A stretch of DNA of 64,000 bases from Hyphococcus sp. (GTDB taxonomy: Bacteria > Pseudomonadota > Alphaproteobacteria > Caulobacterales > Parvularculaceae): positions 186,001 through 250,000 of the forward strand of contig JANQRY010000003.1 of NCBI GenBank assembly GCA_028284345.1, read 5' to 3'. Under the pieces are notes generated by a model that was not told the origin of the DNA, did no database searches, and saw only the letters and a list, made by a program, of their open reading frames with translations. Shown in pieces: positions 7,739 through 17,994 of the stretch (the stretch's first letter is position 1; each line of letters begins with the position of its first letter). Both the position numbers and the translations under genes were made by a program.

Positions 7739-10700
7739 AGGTAGTCGATAACATCAACATCTTGCTGGGTGATGACCTCAAAACTTCCTTGAAAGGTTGT
7801 TCCAGGCTCAAGATCGCCGCGTCTTGTTTTTCAATTTACGCTTTTGAAGCGTTAAAGACTGAGCTTGAGAAAATTAATGGGCTAGATTTTATCTTCACTG
7901 CGCCCACGTTTTTGCCGGAAGATGTGACTGATCGAGCAAAACGGGAGCGCCGGGAATTTTTCATCCCCAAAGTACAGCGCGAGCGGAGCCTGTACGGGTC
8001 TGAATTCGAAATTCAATTGAGAAACAAGCTTACGCAGAAAGCTGTCGCTCGTGAATGCGCTGCTTGGATTAGGAAGAAAGCGAACTTCCGATCAAACAAA
8101 ACGAAAGCGCCGATGCAGCAATTCGTATGCGTTGACGGGGTGGAAAATCAGGTCGCTTATATGCCTGTCAGTGGTTTCACCGCTGTTGATCTTGGATATC
8201 AGAAAGGCAATGCAGTTTCTAATATCGTCAATCGCTTTGATGGTGCGCCATATACAGAAACTTATATTGAATTATTTGACCAAATTTGGACTGATCCAGA
8301 AAAGCTTGAAGATGTGACGGAGGCAATATGTCAGCATATTGAATCCGTTTATCATGAGAATTCGCCAGAGCGCATCTACTTCCTTATATTGTATAATTTG
8401 TTCAACGAATTTCTTGAAGAAATCGACGAGGATGTTCTTCCGAATGATCGTACCGGATATCTCGACAGCGCTGTATGGAACAAGCTTTTTAATTATCAAC
8501 GAGACGCTGCGACCGGCATCATAAATAAGCTCGAAACCTATAATGGCTGTATTCTTGCCGACAGCGTCGGTTTAGGAAAAACGTTCACCGCACTCGCGGT
8601 CATAAAATACTATGAGTTGCGCAACCGGTCCGTCCTTGTTCTTTGTCCAAAAAAGCTCGCGGATAATTGGCTCAACTTTAACAAAAATCTGAAAACCAAT
8701 ATCTTTGCGGCGGATCGCTTCAACTATGATGTCCTGTGTCATACAGATTTGTCGCGAACAAGCGGCGACTCATTCGGAATTGCGTTGAACCGTGTAAATT
8801 GGGGTAATTACGACCTCGTCGTGATCGATGAGTCTCACAATTTTCGAAACAACGACATCTACAAAGACAAAGAGACCCGGTATCAAAAGCTGATGAACCA
8901 GGTCATCCGCGAAGGCGTGAAAACGAAAGTTTTGATGCTTTCGGCGACGCCAGTGAACAACCGCTTCAATGATCTGCGCAATCAGTTAGCGCTTGCCTAT
9001 GAGGGGCAATCAGAAAAACTGAGTAGTAAGCTTAAGGCGCAGTCGAGCGTGGAAGAGATATTCCGCCGCGCACAGACCACATTCAACATTTGGTCTAAAT
9101 TGCCGCCTGAGGAGCGAACAGCACCTGCAATTCTCAAGATGCTGGATTTTGATTTCTTCGAACTACTGGACAGCGTAACGATTGCGCGCTCGCGCAAACA
9201 TATTGAGACTTTTTACGACACGGCGGATATTGGGAAATTCCCCGAAAGGCGAAAACCGCTGTCATTCCATTGTCCACTTACGTCGCGGAAGGACGTAATG
9301 GGCCTCAATGACATTGTTGCACAGCTCAGTATGCTTAAGCTCGCCGTGTATGCGCCGTTGAGTTACATTTTGCCAAGCCGCATCGCCAAATATGAAGCCC
9401 TTTACGATACAGCAGTTGAAGGCGGCGGCGCTCCATTGAAGCAGGCAGACCGCGAACGCAGCCTGCAAGCGCTGATGACGACGAATTTATTGAAGCGCCT
9501 GGAAAGCTCTGTTGAAGCATTCCGCTTGACGCTTCGGTCGCTAAAATCAAACTTGAATGACACCCTTGACGCCATCGCTGATTTTGAGCGGTCAGGCGGC
9601 ATCTTCGACGTTTCCGATTTCACCGAACAAGCTGAGAATTTCGATCCAGACGATGATGATTTGTCGGGGCTTGGCGATTTTACGGTCGGAAAGAAGATTC
9701 AAATCAGCCTAGCAGACATGGATGTGCAGTCCTGGACGCATGACCTTAAAAGTGATTTGGCGTTAATTGATGCTTTGCTTGCGTCGATGGACCTTATTCG
9801 TCCGGAAGACGATGCGAAACTCCAGCATCTGAAAAATCACCTACAAGAAAAGATCAACAAGCCACTGAATGCAGGCAACAAGAAGGTGCTTATATTCACG
9901 GCGTTCGCAGATACGGCGAATTATCTTTATAACAATATAGCGCCCGAATTAGCGAAACAATCAGGGCTAAATATTGGGCGCGTGACGGGAACCGACGCTC
10001 CAAAAACGACGCTGAAAAAGCATTATGACTTCCAATCGATCCTGACGCTTTTTTCGCCGCGCTCAAAAGAGAAAGCGCTGATAATGCCTGATGAGAAGGC
10101 AGAGATTGATATCCTCATTGCAACAGATTGCATCTCAGAGGGGCAAAATCTTCAGGACTGCGACTATCTTGTAAACTACGACATTCACTGGAATCCAGTG
10201 CGGATTATTCAGCGGTTCGGACGGATCGACCGCATCGGATCGCCGAACGCAGAAATTCAGCTCGTTAATTATTGGCCGGACATCACGCTCGATGAATACA
10301 TAAATCTCAAAGAGCGTGTCGAAAATCGGATGGTTATCGCTGATGTCACGGCGACAGGTGACGATAACGTCCTTACGGCAAAATCGAGTGAAATTGCATA
10401 TAGGAAAGAACAGCTCAAACGCCTTCAGGAAGAAGTGATCGAACTTGAAGACGTGAAGACTGGCGTCTCAATCACCGATCTAGGTCTCAATGACTTTCGT
10501 ATGAACCTTCTCAATTACGTCAAGGAGCATGATGACCTTGAACGTATGCCAAACGGTCTTCACGCCGTTGTGCCAGCGGACAAGGAATTTGGACTTGAGC
10601 CTGGAATTATCTTCGCGCTGAAAAATATCCATGACGGCGTCAACATCAATCAGCAAAACCGCCTGCATCCCTATTACCTCGTCTATATTTCGAACGAAGG

Positions 10701-11007
10701 CAAAATCGTTGCCGACCATACCGAAGTGAAAAAACTCCTCGACCTTATGCGGGCGAGTTGTAAAGGCGAATCTGAGCCAGTCCAAGCTGTGTGCCGCTTA
10801 TTTAACGAACAAACAGATGATGGCCGAAAAATGGACCGCCAGTCAGAACTTCTTAGCGAAGCTATCCATTCCATGATTGATGTCAAAGAAGAAAAAGATA
10901 TCGACAGTCTCTTCTCTCGTGGCCGAACAACCGCACTCGTAAACACGATAGCGGGTCTTGATGACTTTGAGTTGATTGCCTTCCTCGTCATCCAGGAGGC
11001 TGCATGA
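7735..11007 (+). CDS. PLD-like domain/SNF2 helicase of the type III R-M operon
   Basis: 1090 aa from GTG 7735, which overlaps the RHH stop; a longer open frame upstream is the RHH gene read out of frame. Residues 1 to about 230 resemble the phospholipase-D-like N-terminus of this helicase group, but no HxKxxxxD motif is visible, so catalysis there is doubtful. The SF2/SNF2 engine is intact: Walker A DSVGLGKT (K282), DESH (D365), motif III SATPVNN, and C-terminal motifs TDCISEGQNLQ and QRFGRIDRIGS. It probably translocates on DNA. It overlaps the DUF4391 gene by ATGA, so it is part of one operon with Mod and Res. Confidence 0.88.
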   Translation: MKVVDNINILLGDDLKTSLKGCSRLKIAASCFSIYAFEALKTELEKINGLDFIFTAPTFLPEDVTDRAKRERREFFIPKVQRERSLYGSEFEIQLRNKLTQKAVARECAAWIRKKANFRSNKTKAPMQQFVCVDGVENQVAYMPVSGFTAVDLGYQKGNAVSNIVNRFDGAPYTETYIELFDQIWTDPEKLEDVTEAICQHIESVYHENSPERIYFLILYNLFNEFLEEIDEDVLPNDRTGYLDSAVWNKLFNYQRDAATGIINKLETYNGCILADSVGLGKTFTALAVIKYYELRNRSVLVLCPKKLADNWLNFNKNLKTNIFAADRFNYDVLCHTDLSRTSGDSFGIALNRVNWGNYDLVVIDESHNFRNNDIYKDKETRYQKLMNQVIREGVKTKVLMLSATPVNNRFNDLRNQLALAYEGQSEKLSSKLKAQSSVEEIFRRAQTTFNIWSKLPPEERTAPAILKMLDFDFFELLDSVTIARSRKHIETFYDTADIGKFPERRKPLSFHCPLTSRKDVMGLNDIVAQLSMLKLAVYAPLSYILPSRIAKYEALYDTAVEGGGAPLKQADRERSLQALMTTNLLKRLESSVEAFRLTLRSLKSNLNDTLDAIADFERSGGIFDVSDFTEQAENFDPDDDDLSGLGDFTVGKKIQISLADMDVQSWTHDLKSDLALIDALLASMDLIRPEDDAKLQHLKNHLQEKINKPLNAGNKKVLIFTAFADTANYLYNNIAPELAKQSGLNIGRVTGTDAPKTTLKKHYDFQSILTLFSPRSKEKALIMPDEKAEIDILIATDCISEGQNLQDCDYLVNYDIHWNPVRIIQRFGRIDRIGSPNAEIQLVNYWPDITLDEYINLKERVENRMVIADVTATGDDNVLTAKSSEIAYRKEQLKRLQEEVIELEDVKTGVSITDLGLNDFRMNLLNYVKEHDDLERMPNGLHAVVPADKEFGLEPGIIFALKNIHDGVNINQQNRLHPYYLVYISNEGKIVADHTEVKKLLDLMRASCKGESEPVQAVCRLFNEQTDDGRKMDRQSELLSEAIHSMIDVKEEKDIDSLFSRGRTTALVNTIAGLDDFELIAFLVIQEAA

Positions 11008-11687
11008 CGGCCTGCTACGATTATCCAAGCGCCGCAAGATTTGGGCGCATCGTTCCAAAATCAAAAATCTACAATGCCGCGCGCGTTGGCGGCAAAGTGC
11101 GTCAGCTCTTCGTCGATCAGGTCGATCAAATAAACTGGTCTTACAAGCTCGCGCCCGAAACAATTAATCTCGGCGCAACGCCTAGCGTGCCGGAAATTCA
11201 GATATTCAGCGTCAGGCTTCGCGGAACGAATATCGACCATGATGTGCTTCACGCAATCGATAAAGCGATTGCATTTCCGATACTTTTTGAGCTTACGAAA
11301 ACCACCGAACGGAAGTTGATTGCAGCCTTCAAAAGGCCAAGCGAAGCCGATAGCGAAAAATGGGTCGTAAGCGAATATTTTGAAGCTGATTGGGAGCCTG
11401 TGGATAACCCGCGCAGACCGCTTCCACGCGTCCTCGATCTCGGCGCCCTCTATGATAGGGTTCTGTCGGAATTAATGCCTATGCCGCCCAAAAAGGGCGA
11501 GAAATTGCCTCAACGCGTGGCGCGCATCGAGACAATCAGGGCAAAAGAGCGGGATATTGGCCGCATTAAAATGCGGCTCGCTCGCGAGAAACAATTCAAC
11601 AAAAAGGTTGCTATCAACGCGGAGCTGCGCGCGGCAACCAAGGAACTTGATCAACTCGGCGGAAACGCTGCAACCAATGACGCCTAG
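11004..11687 (+). CDS. DUF4391 domain protein
   Basis: 227 aa, start overlapping the helicase stop by 4 bp. The text fits DUF4391: DYPSAARFGRIVPKSKIY near the N-terminus, a central FELTKTTERKLIAAFKRP, then SEYFEADWEP. The C-terminal third is a charged helical segment (ARIETIRAKERDIGRIKMRL) that could form a coiled coil with a partner. DUF4391 genes are known to me as neighbours of SNF2-type helicases and type III methylases in defence loci, but no activity has been assigned. I infer a bridging or loading subunit. Confidence 0.75.
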   Translation: MTACYDYPSAARFGRIVPKSKIYNAARVGGKVRQLFVDQVDQINWSYKLAPETINLGATPSVPEIQIFSVRLRGTNIDHDVLHAIDKAIAFPILFELTKTTERKLIAAFKRPSEADSEKWVVSEYFEADWEPVDNPRRPLPRVLDLGALYDRVLSELMPMPPKKGEKLPQRVARIETIRAKERDIGRIKMRLAREKQFNKKVAINAELRAATKELDQLGGNAATNDA

Positions 11688-11703
11688 GGCGAAGAGACGG
11701 ACG

Positions 11704-13644
11704 ATGGAAAAACTAAAGATGCACAGCCCAATCATGACCGATGAAAACATCGAAAAAATCCGCGCAATGTTTCCGGGCTGCGTGACTGAAGCAAACGACG
11801 AAAACGGGCAGCTTTGCTATGCCGTCGATTTCGACCAACTTCGGCAAGAACTGTCCGATCATATCGTTGACGGACCTCAAGAACGGTATCGCCTCGATTG
11901 GCCTGGGAAACGTGAAGCTTTGCTTGCTGCAAGTGTTCCGATTGCAAAAACGTTGAGGCCTTGCAGAGATGAGAGCGTCAATTTCGAAGAGACAAAGAAC
12001 CTCTTTATTGAGGGAGATAACCTGGAGGCGCTAAAATTACTTCAAGAATCTTATCTTGGCATGGTTGACTTGATCTATATAGATCCTCCTTACAATACCG
12101 GCAAAGATTTCATTTATCGAGACAACTTCATCGCTGACCGGACTAGCCACCAGCAATCGGCGGGTGAGCGCAGAAATGATGGTACTCGCCTTGTTGCGAA
12201 TCCAGACGGGAACGGAAGATTCCATTCAAGTTGGCTTTCGATGATGTATCCAAGGTTAAAATTAGCGAAAAACCTATTAGGGAAAAATGGTGCTATTTTT
12301 ATTTCTATTGATGACAATGAACTAAATTCATTGTGCAAGATATGTGACGAAATTTTCGGAGGTCAAAATCGATTAGGAATAATTCCTGTTATAAGCAATC
12401 TTAAGGGGCGCAGTGACGACAAGTATTTTGCTACAGCGCATAATTATTTGGTCTGCTATTCGAATGGCGAATTTAGCAGCTATGGGATTGAACTCCCTGA
12501 GGAATATCTAAAAGAGTATAATGAGACTGATTCCGAAGGTCGAAGATTTCGCGTCCAGGGATTGCGAAAGCGAGGGTCTGAAGCAAGGCGCGAAGATCGG
12601 CCCGCGATGTACTTCCCAATATACGTTGATCCAAGCAACGGAACGGTATCTTTGGAAGAGTCCGGGAAACATTCCGAATGCGTCTACCCAAAACTTTCGG
12701 ATGGAGCAGACGGTCGATGGCGATGGGGACTGGAGTCGGTAAAGCAAAAAACCAAGGACCTTATTGGACGACAAGTTGGAGCAGAAAAACGGTGGGATAT
12801 ATTTCAGATTGACTTCGCTGATATCGGGGGAGAGCTAAAAAGAACAATTCCAAAATCGGTTTGGATGGGTTCGGAATTTGCCAATGAAGCGGGCACTCTT
12901 GAAATAAAACAATTGTTTGGAGCAAATCTTTTCGACAACCCTAAGCCAATTTCTTTGCTGGATTATATAATTGAACAATCGGTAAGAGACGGAATTGTTC
13001 TGGATTTTTTTGCCGGTTCTGCAACAACAGCCCACGCCGTTATGGCAAACAATAGTTCACGATCTCGTTGCAACAGATATATATTGGTTCAATTGCCCGA
13101 AGAAGTACCAGAGACTTCCGAAGCTTTTAAGCGTGGATTTAAAAAGGTATCAGACATAGCAAAAGAACGAATTCGACTAGCGGGCGAACAGGTTCTAAAA
13201 AACACAAAGCCTGACAAAAGTAATGTCGATACTGGTTTCCGCGTTCTAAAAATCGATACCTCAAATATGGTCGATGTATATTATACACCTGAAGAAACAG
13301 ACCAAGAAAAATTTATCGACTCTGTAGAAAACGTAAAACCAGATCGGACCGACCCAGAGGATTTGCTCTTCCAAGTCCTAGTTGATTGGGGCGTTGATTT
13401 AACGCTTCCGATCCGCAAAGAAACAGTCCAGGGCAAGACTGTCTTCTTCGTCAATGAGAAGCCGTATGATCTTGTCGCATGTTTTGATCGTGGCGTCACA
13501 GAAGAGCTTGTGAATGAGCTTGCAAAGCATGAGCCGATGCGCGTTGTCTTCCGTGACAATGGTTTTGTTAGTGACGCCGTGAAAATCAATGTGGAGCAGA
13601 TTTTCAAGCAGCTCTCTCCCGCAACCGACGTGAAATCGATTTAA
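11704..13644 (+). CDS. mod: Type III restriction-modification DNA N6-adenine/N4-cytosine methyltransferase (Mod)
   Basis: 646 aa from ATG 11704; ATG 11677 in frame (overlapping the DUF4391 stop) is an alternative. Catalytic motif IV DPPY (D127, in [13 protein letters not shown]) precedes the AdoMet motif [15 protein letters not shown] (F436), the order of beta-class enzymes used by type III systems. The region between them, about 12240-12960, is the target-recognition domain and is markedly AT-rich compared with both ends, as expected if it was swapped by recombination. No simple-sequence repeat suggests phase variation. It modifies host DNA and supplies sequence specificity to the Res subunit encoded 16 bp downstream. 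Confidence 0.92.
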   Translation: MEKLKMHSPIMTDENIEKIRAMFPGCVTEANDENGQLCYAVDFDQLRQELSDHIVDGPQERYRLDWPGKREALLAASVPIAKTLRPCRDESVNFEETKNLFIEGDNLEALKLLQESYLGMVDLIYIDPPYNTGKDFIYRDNFIADRTSHQQSAGERRNDGTRLVANPDGNGRFHSSWLSMMYPRLKLAKNLLGKNGAIFISIDDNELNSLCKICDEIFGGQNRLGIIPVISNLKGRSDDKYFATAHNYLVCYSNGEFSSYGIELPEEYLKEYNETDSEGRRFRVQGLRKRGSEARREDRPAMYFPIYVDPSNGTVSLEESGKHSECVYPKLSDGADGRWRWGLESVKQKTKDLIGRQVGAEKRWDIFQIDFADIGGELKRTIPKSVWMGSEFANEAGTLEIKQLFGANLFDNPKPISLLDYIIEQSVRDGIVLDFFAGSATTAHAVMANNSSRSRCNRYILVQLPEEVPETSEAFKRGFKKVSDIAKERIRLAGEQVLKNTKPDKSNVDTGFRVLKIDTSNMVDVYYTPEETDQEKFIDSVENVKPDRTDPEDLLFQVLVDWGVDLTLPIRKETVQGKTVFFVNEKPYDLVACFDRGVTEELVNELAKHEPMRVVFRDNGFVSDAVKINVEQIFKQLSPATDVKSI

Positions 13645-13660
13645 GACTTGGAATCGCGGG

Positions 13661-16600
13661 ATGAAGCTCAAATTCAAAGTCCAAACTTATCAGACAGACG
13701 CCGTTGAGGCCGTCGTCGATTGCTTTGAGGGGCAACCAAAGGCGGACCTGCTGCGCTATAGGATCGACCCTGGTCGGCAGAAAATTGCGAGCTTTGAGCT
13801 TGAAGATGGATTTAAGAACGAGGATGTGCGGCTCAGCGATGGCGCGCTTCTGACGAACATTCAGACAGTCCAGAAACGTCAGAATTTGCCGCTTTCGAAA
13901 TCACTGACGGATTTTACGACGCTCGACAAAAAGGGTGCGCGCAAGCCCGCCAAGAGCACCTACAAACCCGGCGCAAATATAAATCTCGATATTGAGATGG
14001 AGACCGGAACCGGCAAAACCTATTGCTATATCAAAACCATGTTCGAGATGCACAAGCGATATGGCTGGTCGAAGTTCATTGTCATGGTGCCGAGCATTGC
14101 AATCCGCGAGGGCGTTCAAAAGTCCTTTCAGATTACCGCAGACCACTTTGCCGAAATCTACGGCAAGAAAGCGCGTTTTTTCACCTATAATTCCAAGCGC
14201 TTGCATGAGCTGGAGAGCTTTTCCTCCGATGCTGGCATCAATGTGATGATTATCAATATCCAGGCCTTTAATGCGCGGGGCGCTGACAACCGGCGTATTT
14301 ATGATGAGTTGGATGACTTTCAGTCGCGCCGACCCATTGACGTGATTAGCGCTAACCGTCCGATCCTTATTTTGGATGAACCGCAGAAGATGGAAGGCAA
14401 GGCGACGCTCGACGCTCTGCCGAAATTCAATCCGCTGATGATCCTGCGGTATTCGGCGACACACCGAACGCAGCATTGCCGCGTGCATCGCCTGGATGCG
14501 CTCGATGCTTACAACCAAAAGCTTGTCAAAAAGATCGCGGTTCGCGGAATACAGACACGCGGCCTCGCGGGCACGAACGCTTATCTGTATCTTGAAGGCA
14601 TCGAGATTTCGACGAAGGCGCCGGTCGCCCGCGTTGATATGGAGGTAAAACTCAAATCGGGTGAAATTCGGCGAAAGCTCAAAAGGCTAGAATTCAAAGA
14701 CGATCTTTACGACGCATCCGGCGGCCTCGATCAATATCGCGGTTTCACGATCTCCCAGATCGACGCCAATAAAGATACGGTAGACTTCACGAATGGTGAG
14801 AGCTTATTCGCCGGCGAAGCGACCGGCGACGTAAACGAAAACGATATGCGGCGCATCCAAATTCGCGAGACTATCAAAGCGCATTTCGATAAGGAGAAGC
14901 AGCTTTTCGCCCAGGGCATCAAAGTGCTTTCCCTCTTCTTCATTGATGAGGTGAAGAAATATCGCGATTACGACCAGGACGATGAAAAAGGCGAATATGC
15001 GCGCGTTTTCGAACGTGAGTATGAAGGTTTGCGCGAAGAATATCTTGCAGAACTGGCAATCGATAACGACGATTACCGGAAATATTTAAGCGAGATTGAC
15101 CCTGCGACAACGCACAACGGCTATTTCTCCATCGATAAGAAGAACAGGATGGTTGATCCGAGTGTCAAGAAGACGGGAGAAGAAAAAGGTCTCTCCGACG
15201 ATGAAACGGCATACGACCTGATCTTGAAAGACAAAGAGAGGCTATTGTCATTCGAAGAGCCGACGCGCTTTATTTTTTCACATTCAGCCCTGCGCGAAGG
15301 TTGGGATAATCCGAATGTCTTCGTCATGTGTATGCTCAAGCATAGTGACAACACGATCTCGCGGCGACAGGAAGTCGGACGAGGACTACGTCTTTCCGTG
15401 GATCGACATGGCGAGCGTATCGACCACCCCGCTATCGTTCATGATATCAATGTTCTGACCGTCGTTGCGAGTGAGAGCTACAAAGACTTCGTTAAAGGCC
15501 TTCAGACTGAAATTGCCGACACGCTGTCAGCCAGGCCGCGTAAGGCTAACGAAGAATACTTTACCGGTAAGGTTATTCAAACGGACGAAGGTTCGCTTGA
15601 GATCACGCCGCAGATGGCTAAGCAAATTTACCGGTATCTGATTAAGAACGATTTCACTGACGATGACGACGCAATTACGGATGAATACCACCAAGCTAAG
15701 GACAGCGGCGATCTGCCTGGCTTCGCTGAAGACCTTGAGCCTTTTCGTGACCAAATTATCGAACTCATCGACAGCGTCTTTGATGACAGCAAACTGCCGA
15801 AAATTGATGACGGCAGAAAACCGAAGACCAATCCGCTTAACGATAACTTCAAGAGGAAGGAATTTCAGGAGCTGTGGTCGAGGATTAACCGCAAGGCTGT
15901 ATACCGCGTTGAATTTGACTCGGCAGAGTTAATCGAGAAAGCCGTCAAGGCTCTCGACAGCGAGCTTCGCGTGACGCCGCTTCAATATACCGTTCAGCGC
16001 GGTGAACAAGCTGCTGCCGTTACAGACGAGCAGCTAAAAGCCGGAGAGAGTTTTAAAGTAACCGATACTTCAACAGAACGGGCCGGCTCCGTTTATTCGA
16101 ACGTGGCTTATGATCTCGTCGGAAAAGTAGCTGAAAACGTACAGCTCACGCGCAAAACAGTTGCTGAAATTCTGACCGCCATAGAGACATCTGTTTTCAA
16201 GCAATTCAAGGAAAGTCCAGAGCATTTCATTGCAGAGGCGTCGCGCCTGATTAAGGAGCAGAAAGCGACCGCAGTTATAGAAAAGCTCCAATATGACGAA
16301 GTCGAAGACCGCTACGATGCAAATATATTTACCGCTGCCCAAAGCGGCCAAGACTTCTCTCGTGCGACCGAGAAACTGAAGCGCCACATTTACGATTACT
16401 GCGTTGTGGATTCCAAGCAGGAACGACGTTTCGTTGATGAGCTTGATACAAGCGACTCAATCGTTATCTACGCAAAGCTGCCGCGCGGTTTTTTAATCCC
16501 AACACCAGTGGGAGACTATAACCCAGACTGGGCGATTTCCTTCAAACGTGGGGCGGTAAAACACATCTACTTCATGGCTGAAACAAAAGGATCGATGTCG

Positions 16601-16756
16601 TCAATGGCGCTTCGTGAATTAGAGCGGACAAAGATCAAATGTGCCCGCAAATTTTTTGATGAAATCAATGAACGTATTGACCAGGATAAAGTTAAATATG
16701 ATGTCGTCACTGATTTCGCGACATTGATGGATGTCGTTAGTGTAAAGGCCGCCTGA
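13661..16756 (+). CDS. res: Type III restriction endonuclease subunit (Res)
   Basis: 1031 aa. SF2 translocase motifs are intact: Walker [10 protein letters not shown] (K119), motif [11 protein letters not shown] (D239), then [16 protein letters not shown] and [14 protein letters not shown] (motif VI). The C-terminal PD-(D/E)xK nuclease is also intact: D956 in YNPDWAISF and E974/K976 in FMAETKGSM. Length is typical. It is the last gene of the operon. With Mod it should cut unmodified DNA between inversely oriented sites in an ATP-dependent way. All catalytic motifs I could look for are present, so the system appears functional. Confidence 0.93.
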   Translation: MKLKFKVQTYQTDAVEAVVDCFEGQPKADLLRYRIDPGRQKIASFELEDGFKNEDVRLSDGALLTNIQTVQKRQNLPLSKSLTDFTTLDKKGARKPAKSTYKPGANINLDIEMETGTGKTYCYIKTMFEMHKRYGWSKFIVMVPSIAIREGVQKSFQITADHFAEIYGKKARFFTYNSKRLHELESFSSDAGINVMIINIQAFNARGADNRRIYDELDDFQSRRPIDVISANRPILILDEPQKMEGKATLDALPKFNPLMILRYSATHRTQHCRVHRLDALDAYNQKLVKKIAVRGIQTRGLAGTNAYLYLEGIEISTKAPVARVDMEVKLKSGEIRRKLKRLEFKDDLYDASGGLDQYRGFTISQIDANKDTVDFTNGESLFAGEATGDVNENDMRRIQIRETIKAHFDKEKQLFAQGIKVLSLFFIDEVKKYRDYDQDDEKGEYARVFEREYEGLREEYLAELAIDNDDYRKYLSEIDPATTHNGYFSIDKKNRMVDPSVKKTGEEKGLSDDETAYDLILKDKERLLSFEEPTRFIFSHSALREGWDNPNVFVMCMLKHSDNTISRRQEVGRGLRLSVDRHGERIDHPAIVHDINVLTVVASESYKDFVKGLQTEIADTLSARPRKANEEYFTGKVIQTDEGSLEITPQMAKQIYRYLIKNDFTDDDDAITDEYHQAKDSGDLPGFAEDLEPFRDQIIELIDSVFDDSKLPKIDDGRKPKTNPLNDNFKRKEFQELWSRINRKAVYRVEFDSAELIEKAVKALDSELRVTPLQYTVQRGEQAAAVTDEQLKAGESFKVTDTSTERAGSVYSNVAYDLVGKVAENVQLTRKTVAEILTAIETSVFKQFKESPEHFIAEASRLIKEQKATAVIEKLQYDEVEDRYDANIFTAAQSGQDFSRATEKLKRHIYDYCVVDSKQERRFVDELDTSDSIVIYAKLPRGFLIPTPVGDYNPDWAISFKRGAVKHIYFMAETKGSMSSMALRELERTKIKCARKFFDEINERIDQDKVKYDVVTDFATLMDVVSVKAA

Positions 16757-16957
16757 AGAGAACGATCGTGCAAAAGACATTGAAAATGACAAAAATCATC
16801 TCGGCTCCAAAGACATCGAATAGACATTTTGTGACTTCGAAAGAAAACACTTCGCTTTCTCAAAGGGAAACGTTGGAGGAAGTGATGATCAATCTCGGCA
16901 CCCTGTTAAAGATCGAAGTGATTCACGTTCAGCACAGTGCTCGTGGAGGGAGATTCT

Positions 16958-17137
16958 ATGAGCCCCAAGCGCCGGGGTTTTCAGCGTTTCAAAGTGCGTC
17001 AAATACAATCCTGGAAATGTCGCGGAAGCTTCACTAGCTGGGTGCCAATTAGCGCATTAGTTCCGTTTTTTAATGGTCGATGGGTTATTCCAGGCGCCAA
17101 AAATCTGTCTCAAAAATCATGTGCTGAGGTCCGCTAA
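16958..17137 (+). CDS. Possible small basic protein
   Basis: 59 aa. GGAGGGAG lies 6 bp before the ATG, the main argument for it. The product is basic (MSPKRRGFQRFKVRQIQ) with a tryptophan-rich middle and resembles nothing I know. The rest of 16757-17267 holds another short frame, 16768-17037, without better support. Treat as doubtful; the segment could equally be a decayed gene. Confidence 0.25.
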   Translation: MSPKRRGFQRFKVRQIQSWKCRGSFTSWVPISALVPFFNGRWVIPGAKNLSQKSCAEVR

Positions 17138-17267
17138 GAGGATAAAACGGGCATGCTTTACTTCGAATTCTCGTCTGGCCTGAAATTGCCGATTTCAAAC
17201 CCTGGCTTTGAAGCTTTGAGTTTGGAAAACCCTCCACATCCACAAGGATGTAAGAGGAAACTTATCG

Positions 17268-17441
17268 ATGTCAGAAGTCAGAGCCTATCGTGTTAAAGAT
17301 TTTTGCAAGGCCTATGGCATATCGCGCAGCTTTGCATATCAGGAGATGCAAGCGGGTCGCTTGAAGTATTTTAAAGTGGGCAGAATGCGCTTGATTTCAT
17401 GCGAAGCTGCGGAAGCATGGCGGCAAAGCTACGAAACATGA
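17268..17441 (+). CDS. AlpA/excisionase-like helix-turn-helix protein
   Basis: 57 aa. A clean RBS (AAGAGGAAA) lies 6 bp before the ATG. The product reads as a MerR/AlpA-type winged HTH: VKDFCKAYGISRSFAYQEMQ is the helix-turn-helix, then LKYFKVGRMRLISCEAAEAW is the wing and last helix, as in excisionase-family proteins (e.g. YRVKDF...GRMRLI). Such proteins direct excision of P4-type elements or control the integrase. Its position 430 bp from the internal att core and 160 bp from the GGGTATC array fits. It is a different family from the RHH regulator. Confidence 0.75.
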   Translation: MSEVRAYRVKDFCKAYGISRSFAYQEMQAGRLKYFKVGRMRLISCEAAEAWRQSYET

Positions 17442-17601
17442 CAGGTTTTTTAAATGCTTTGGACCGGGCGCCGCGACCAATCGTAGGCCCGACTTCAGTC
17501 AATTGTGGCTTGGGCTACAGCCCTCCACAGAGTAAGTACATATCCCATGAATTTACGTGAGCGATTTCAAAACGTGTACGGACGATAATGGAATCTCGAA
17601 A

Positions 17602-17690
17602 GGAGTACGCCATTGGGTATCTCAAGGGGTATCGAAAGGGTATCGCAGGGGTATCCACTTTCTGTGTTTGTTCACTGTCACAAGGGTATG
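17602..17690 (+). repeat. Helically phased GGGTATC direct-repeat array
   Basis: GGGTATC occurs at 17615, 17627, 17638 and 17649 (spacings 12, 11, 11 bp), with GGGTATG at 17684 (35 bp on, about three turns) and a degenerate GGAGTAC at 17602. All face the same way. Similar motifs with 12-bp spacing flank the other two att-like sites, so these are candidate integrase or excisionase binding sites at the right end of the first element. Confidence 0.7.
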
Positions 17691-17747
17691 TAAAGGGGGT
17701 CAAATCCAGGGGTCCAACAAACGATTCAATATGGCGCGCCGCCTATT

Positions 17748-17776
17748 GATAGTGATATTAAGCTCATATCGCTATC
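17748..17776. repeat. Inverted repeat in an AT-rich stretch
   Basis: GATAGTGATAT (17748-17758) and ATATCGCTATC (17766-17776) form an 11-bp inverted repeat with one mismatch and a 7-bp spacer. It lies between the two phased arrays, in an AT-rich tract that also contains CATATG at 17776 and 17797. Confidence 0.5.
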
Positions 17777-17873
17777 ATATGGATTCTAATACTGAACATA
17801 TGAAGCTATATCCGACGTATAATCGAGAGCCGGCGGACTTATACACGGAGTTATGTCCAGGGGGATCCGAATG

Positions 17874-17885
17874 ACCACTGGACGC
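17874..17885 (+). other. Internal att-like core
   Basis: ACCACTGGACGC is identical to 4863-4874, the tRNA-Leu CCA end and the next bases. It lies between the GGGTATC array and the TCGAAG array. This may be the junction of two tandem elements or an attP-like site. Confidence 0.5.
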
Positions 17886-17898
17886 ACCTGAACAAAAA

Positions 17899-17994
17899 TC
17901 GAAGCCACTTCGAAGGTCGAACGAAGCTTGATCGAAGATGTACCGAAGGTATTTCGAAGCTTTTTCGAATTGAAATCGAGGTTTAAAATCGAAG
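17899..17994 (+). repeat. TCGAAG array with exact 11-bp period
   Basis: A TCGAAG-like hexamer begins at 17899, 17910, 17921, 17932, 17943, 17954, 17965 and 17976, an unbroken run of 11-bp steps, and again at 17989. Five of the eight regular units are exact TCGAAG... or differ only at the first base (ACGAAG, CCGAAG); the last two are TCGAAT and TCGAGG. The 5-bp spacers are unrelated. Eleven is not a multiple of three, so this is not a coding repeat; it looks like an iteron array read from one face of the helix. Confidence 0.85.

Noticed and set aside
7735-16756. DISARM or BREX system
   Set aside because: The hallmark DUF1998 proteins (DISARM) and BrxA/B/C/PglZ (BREX) are missing; the methylase and nuclease match type III Mod and Res instead.
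17557-17874. 105-aa ORF over the GGGTATC array
   Set aside because: Its repeated KGxR-type text is a product of the DNA repeats; no RBS and no family.
17899-17994. CRISPR array
   Set aside because: The repeated unit is only 6 bp with 5-bp spacers, far shorter than CRISPR repeats and spacers, and no cas genes are nearby.
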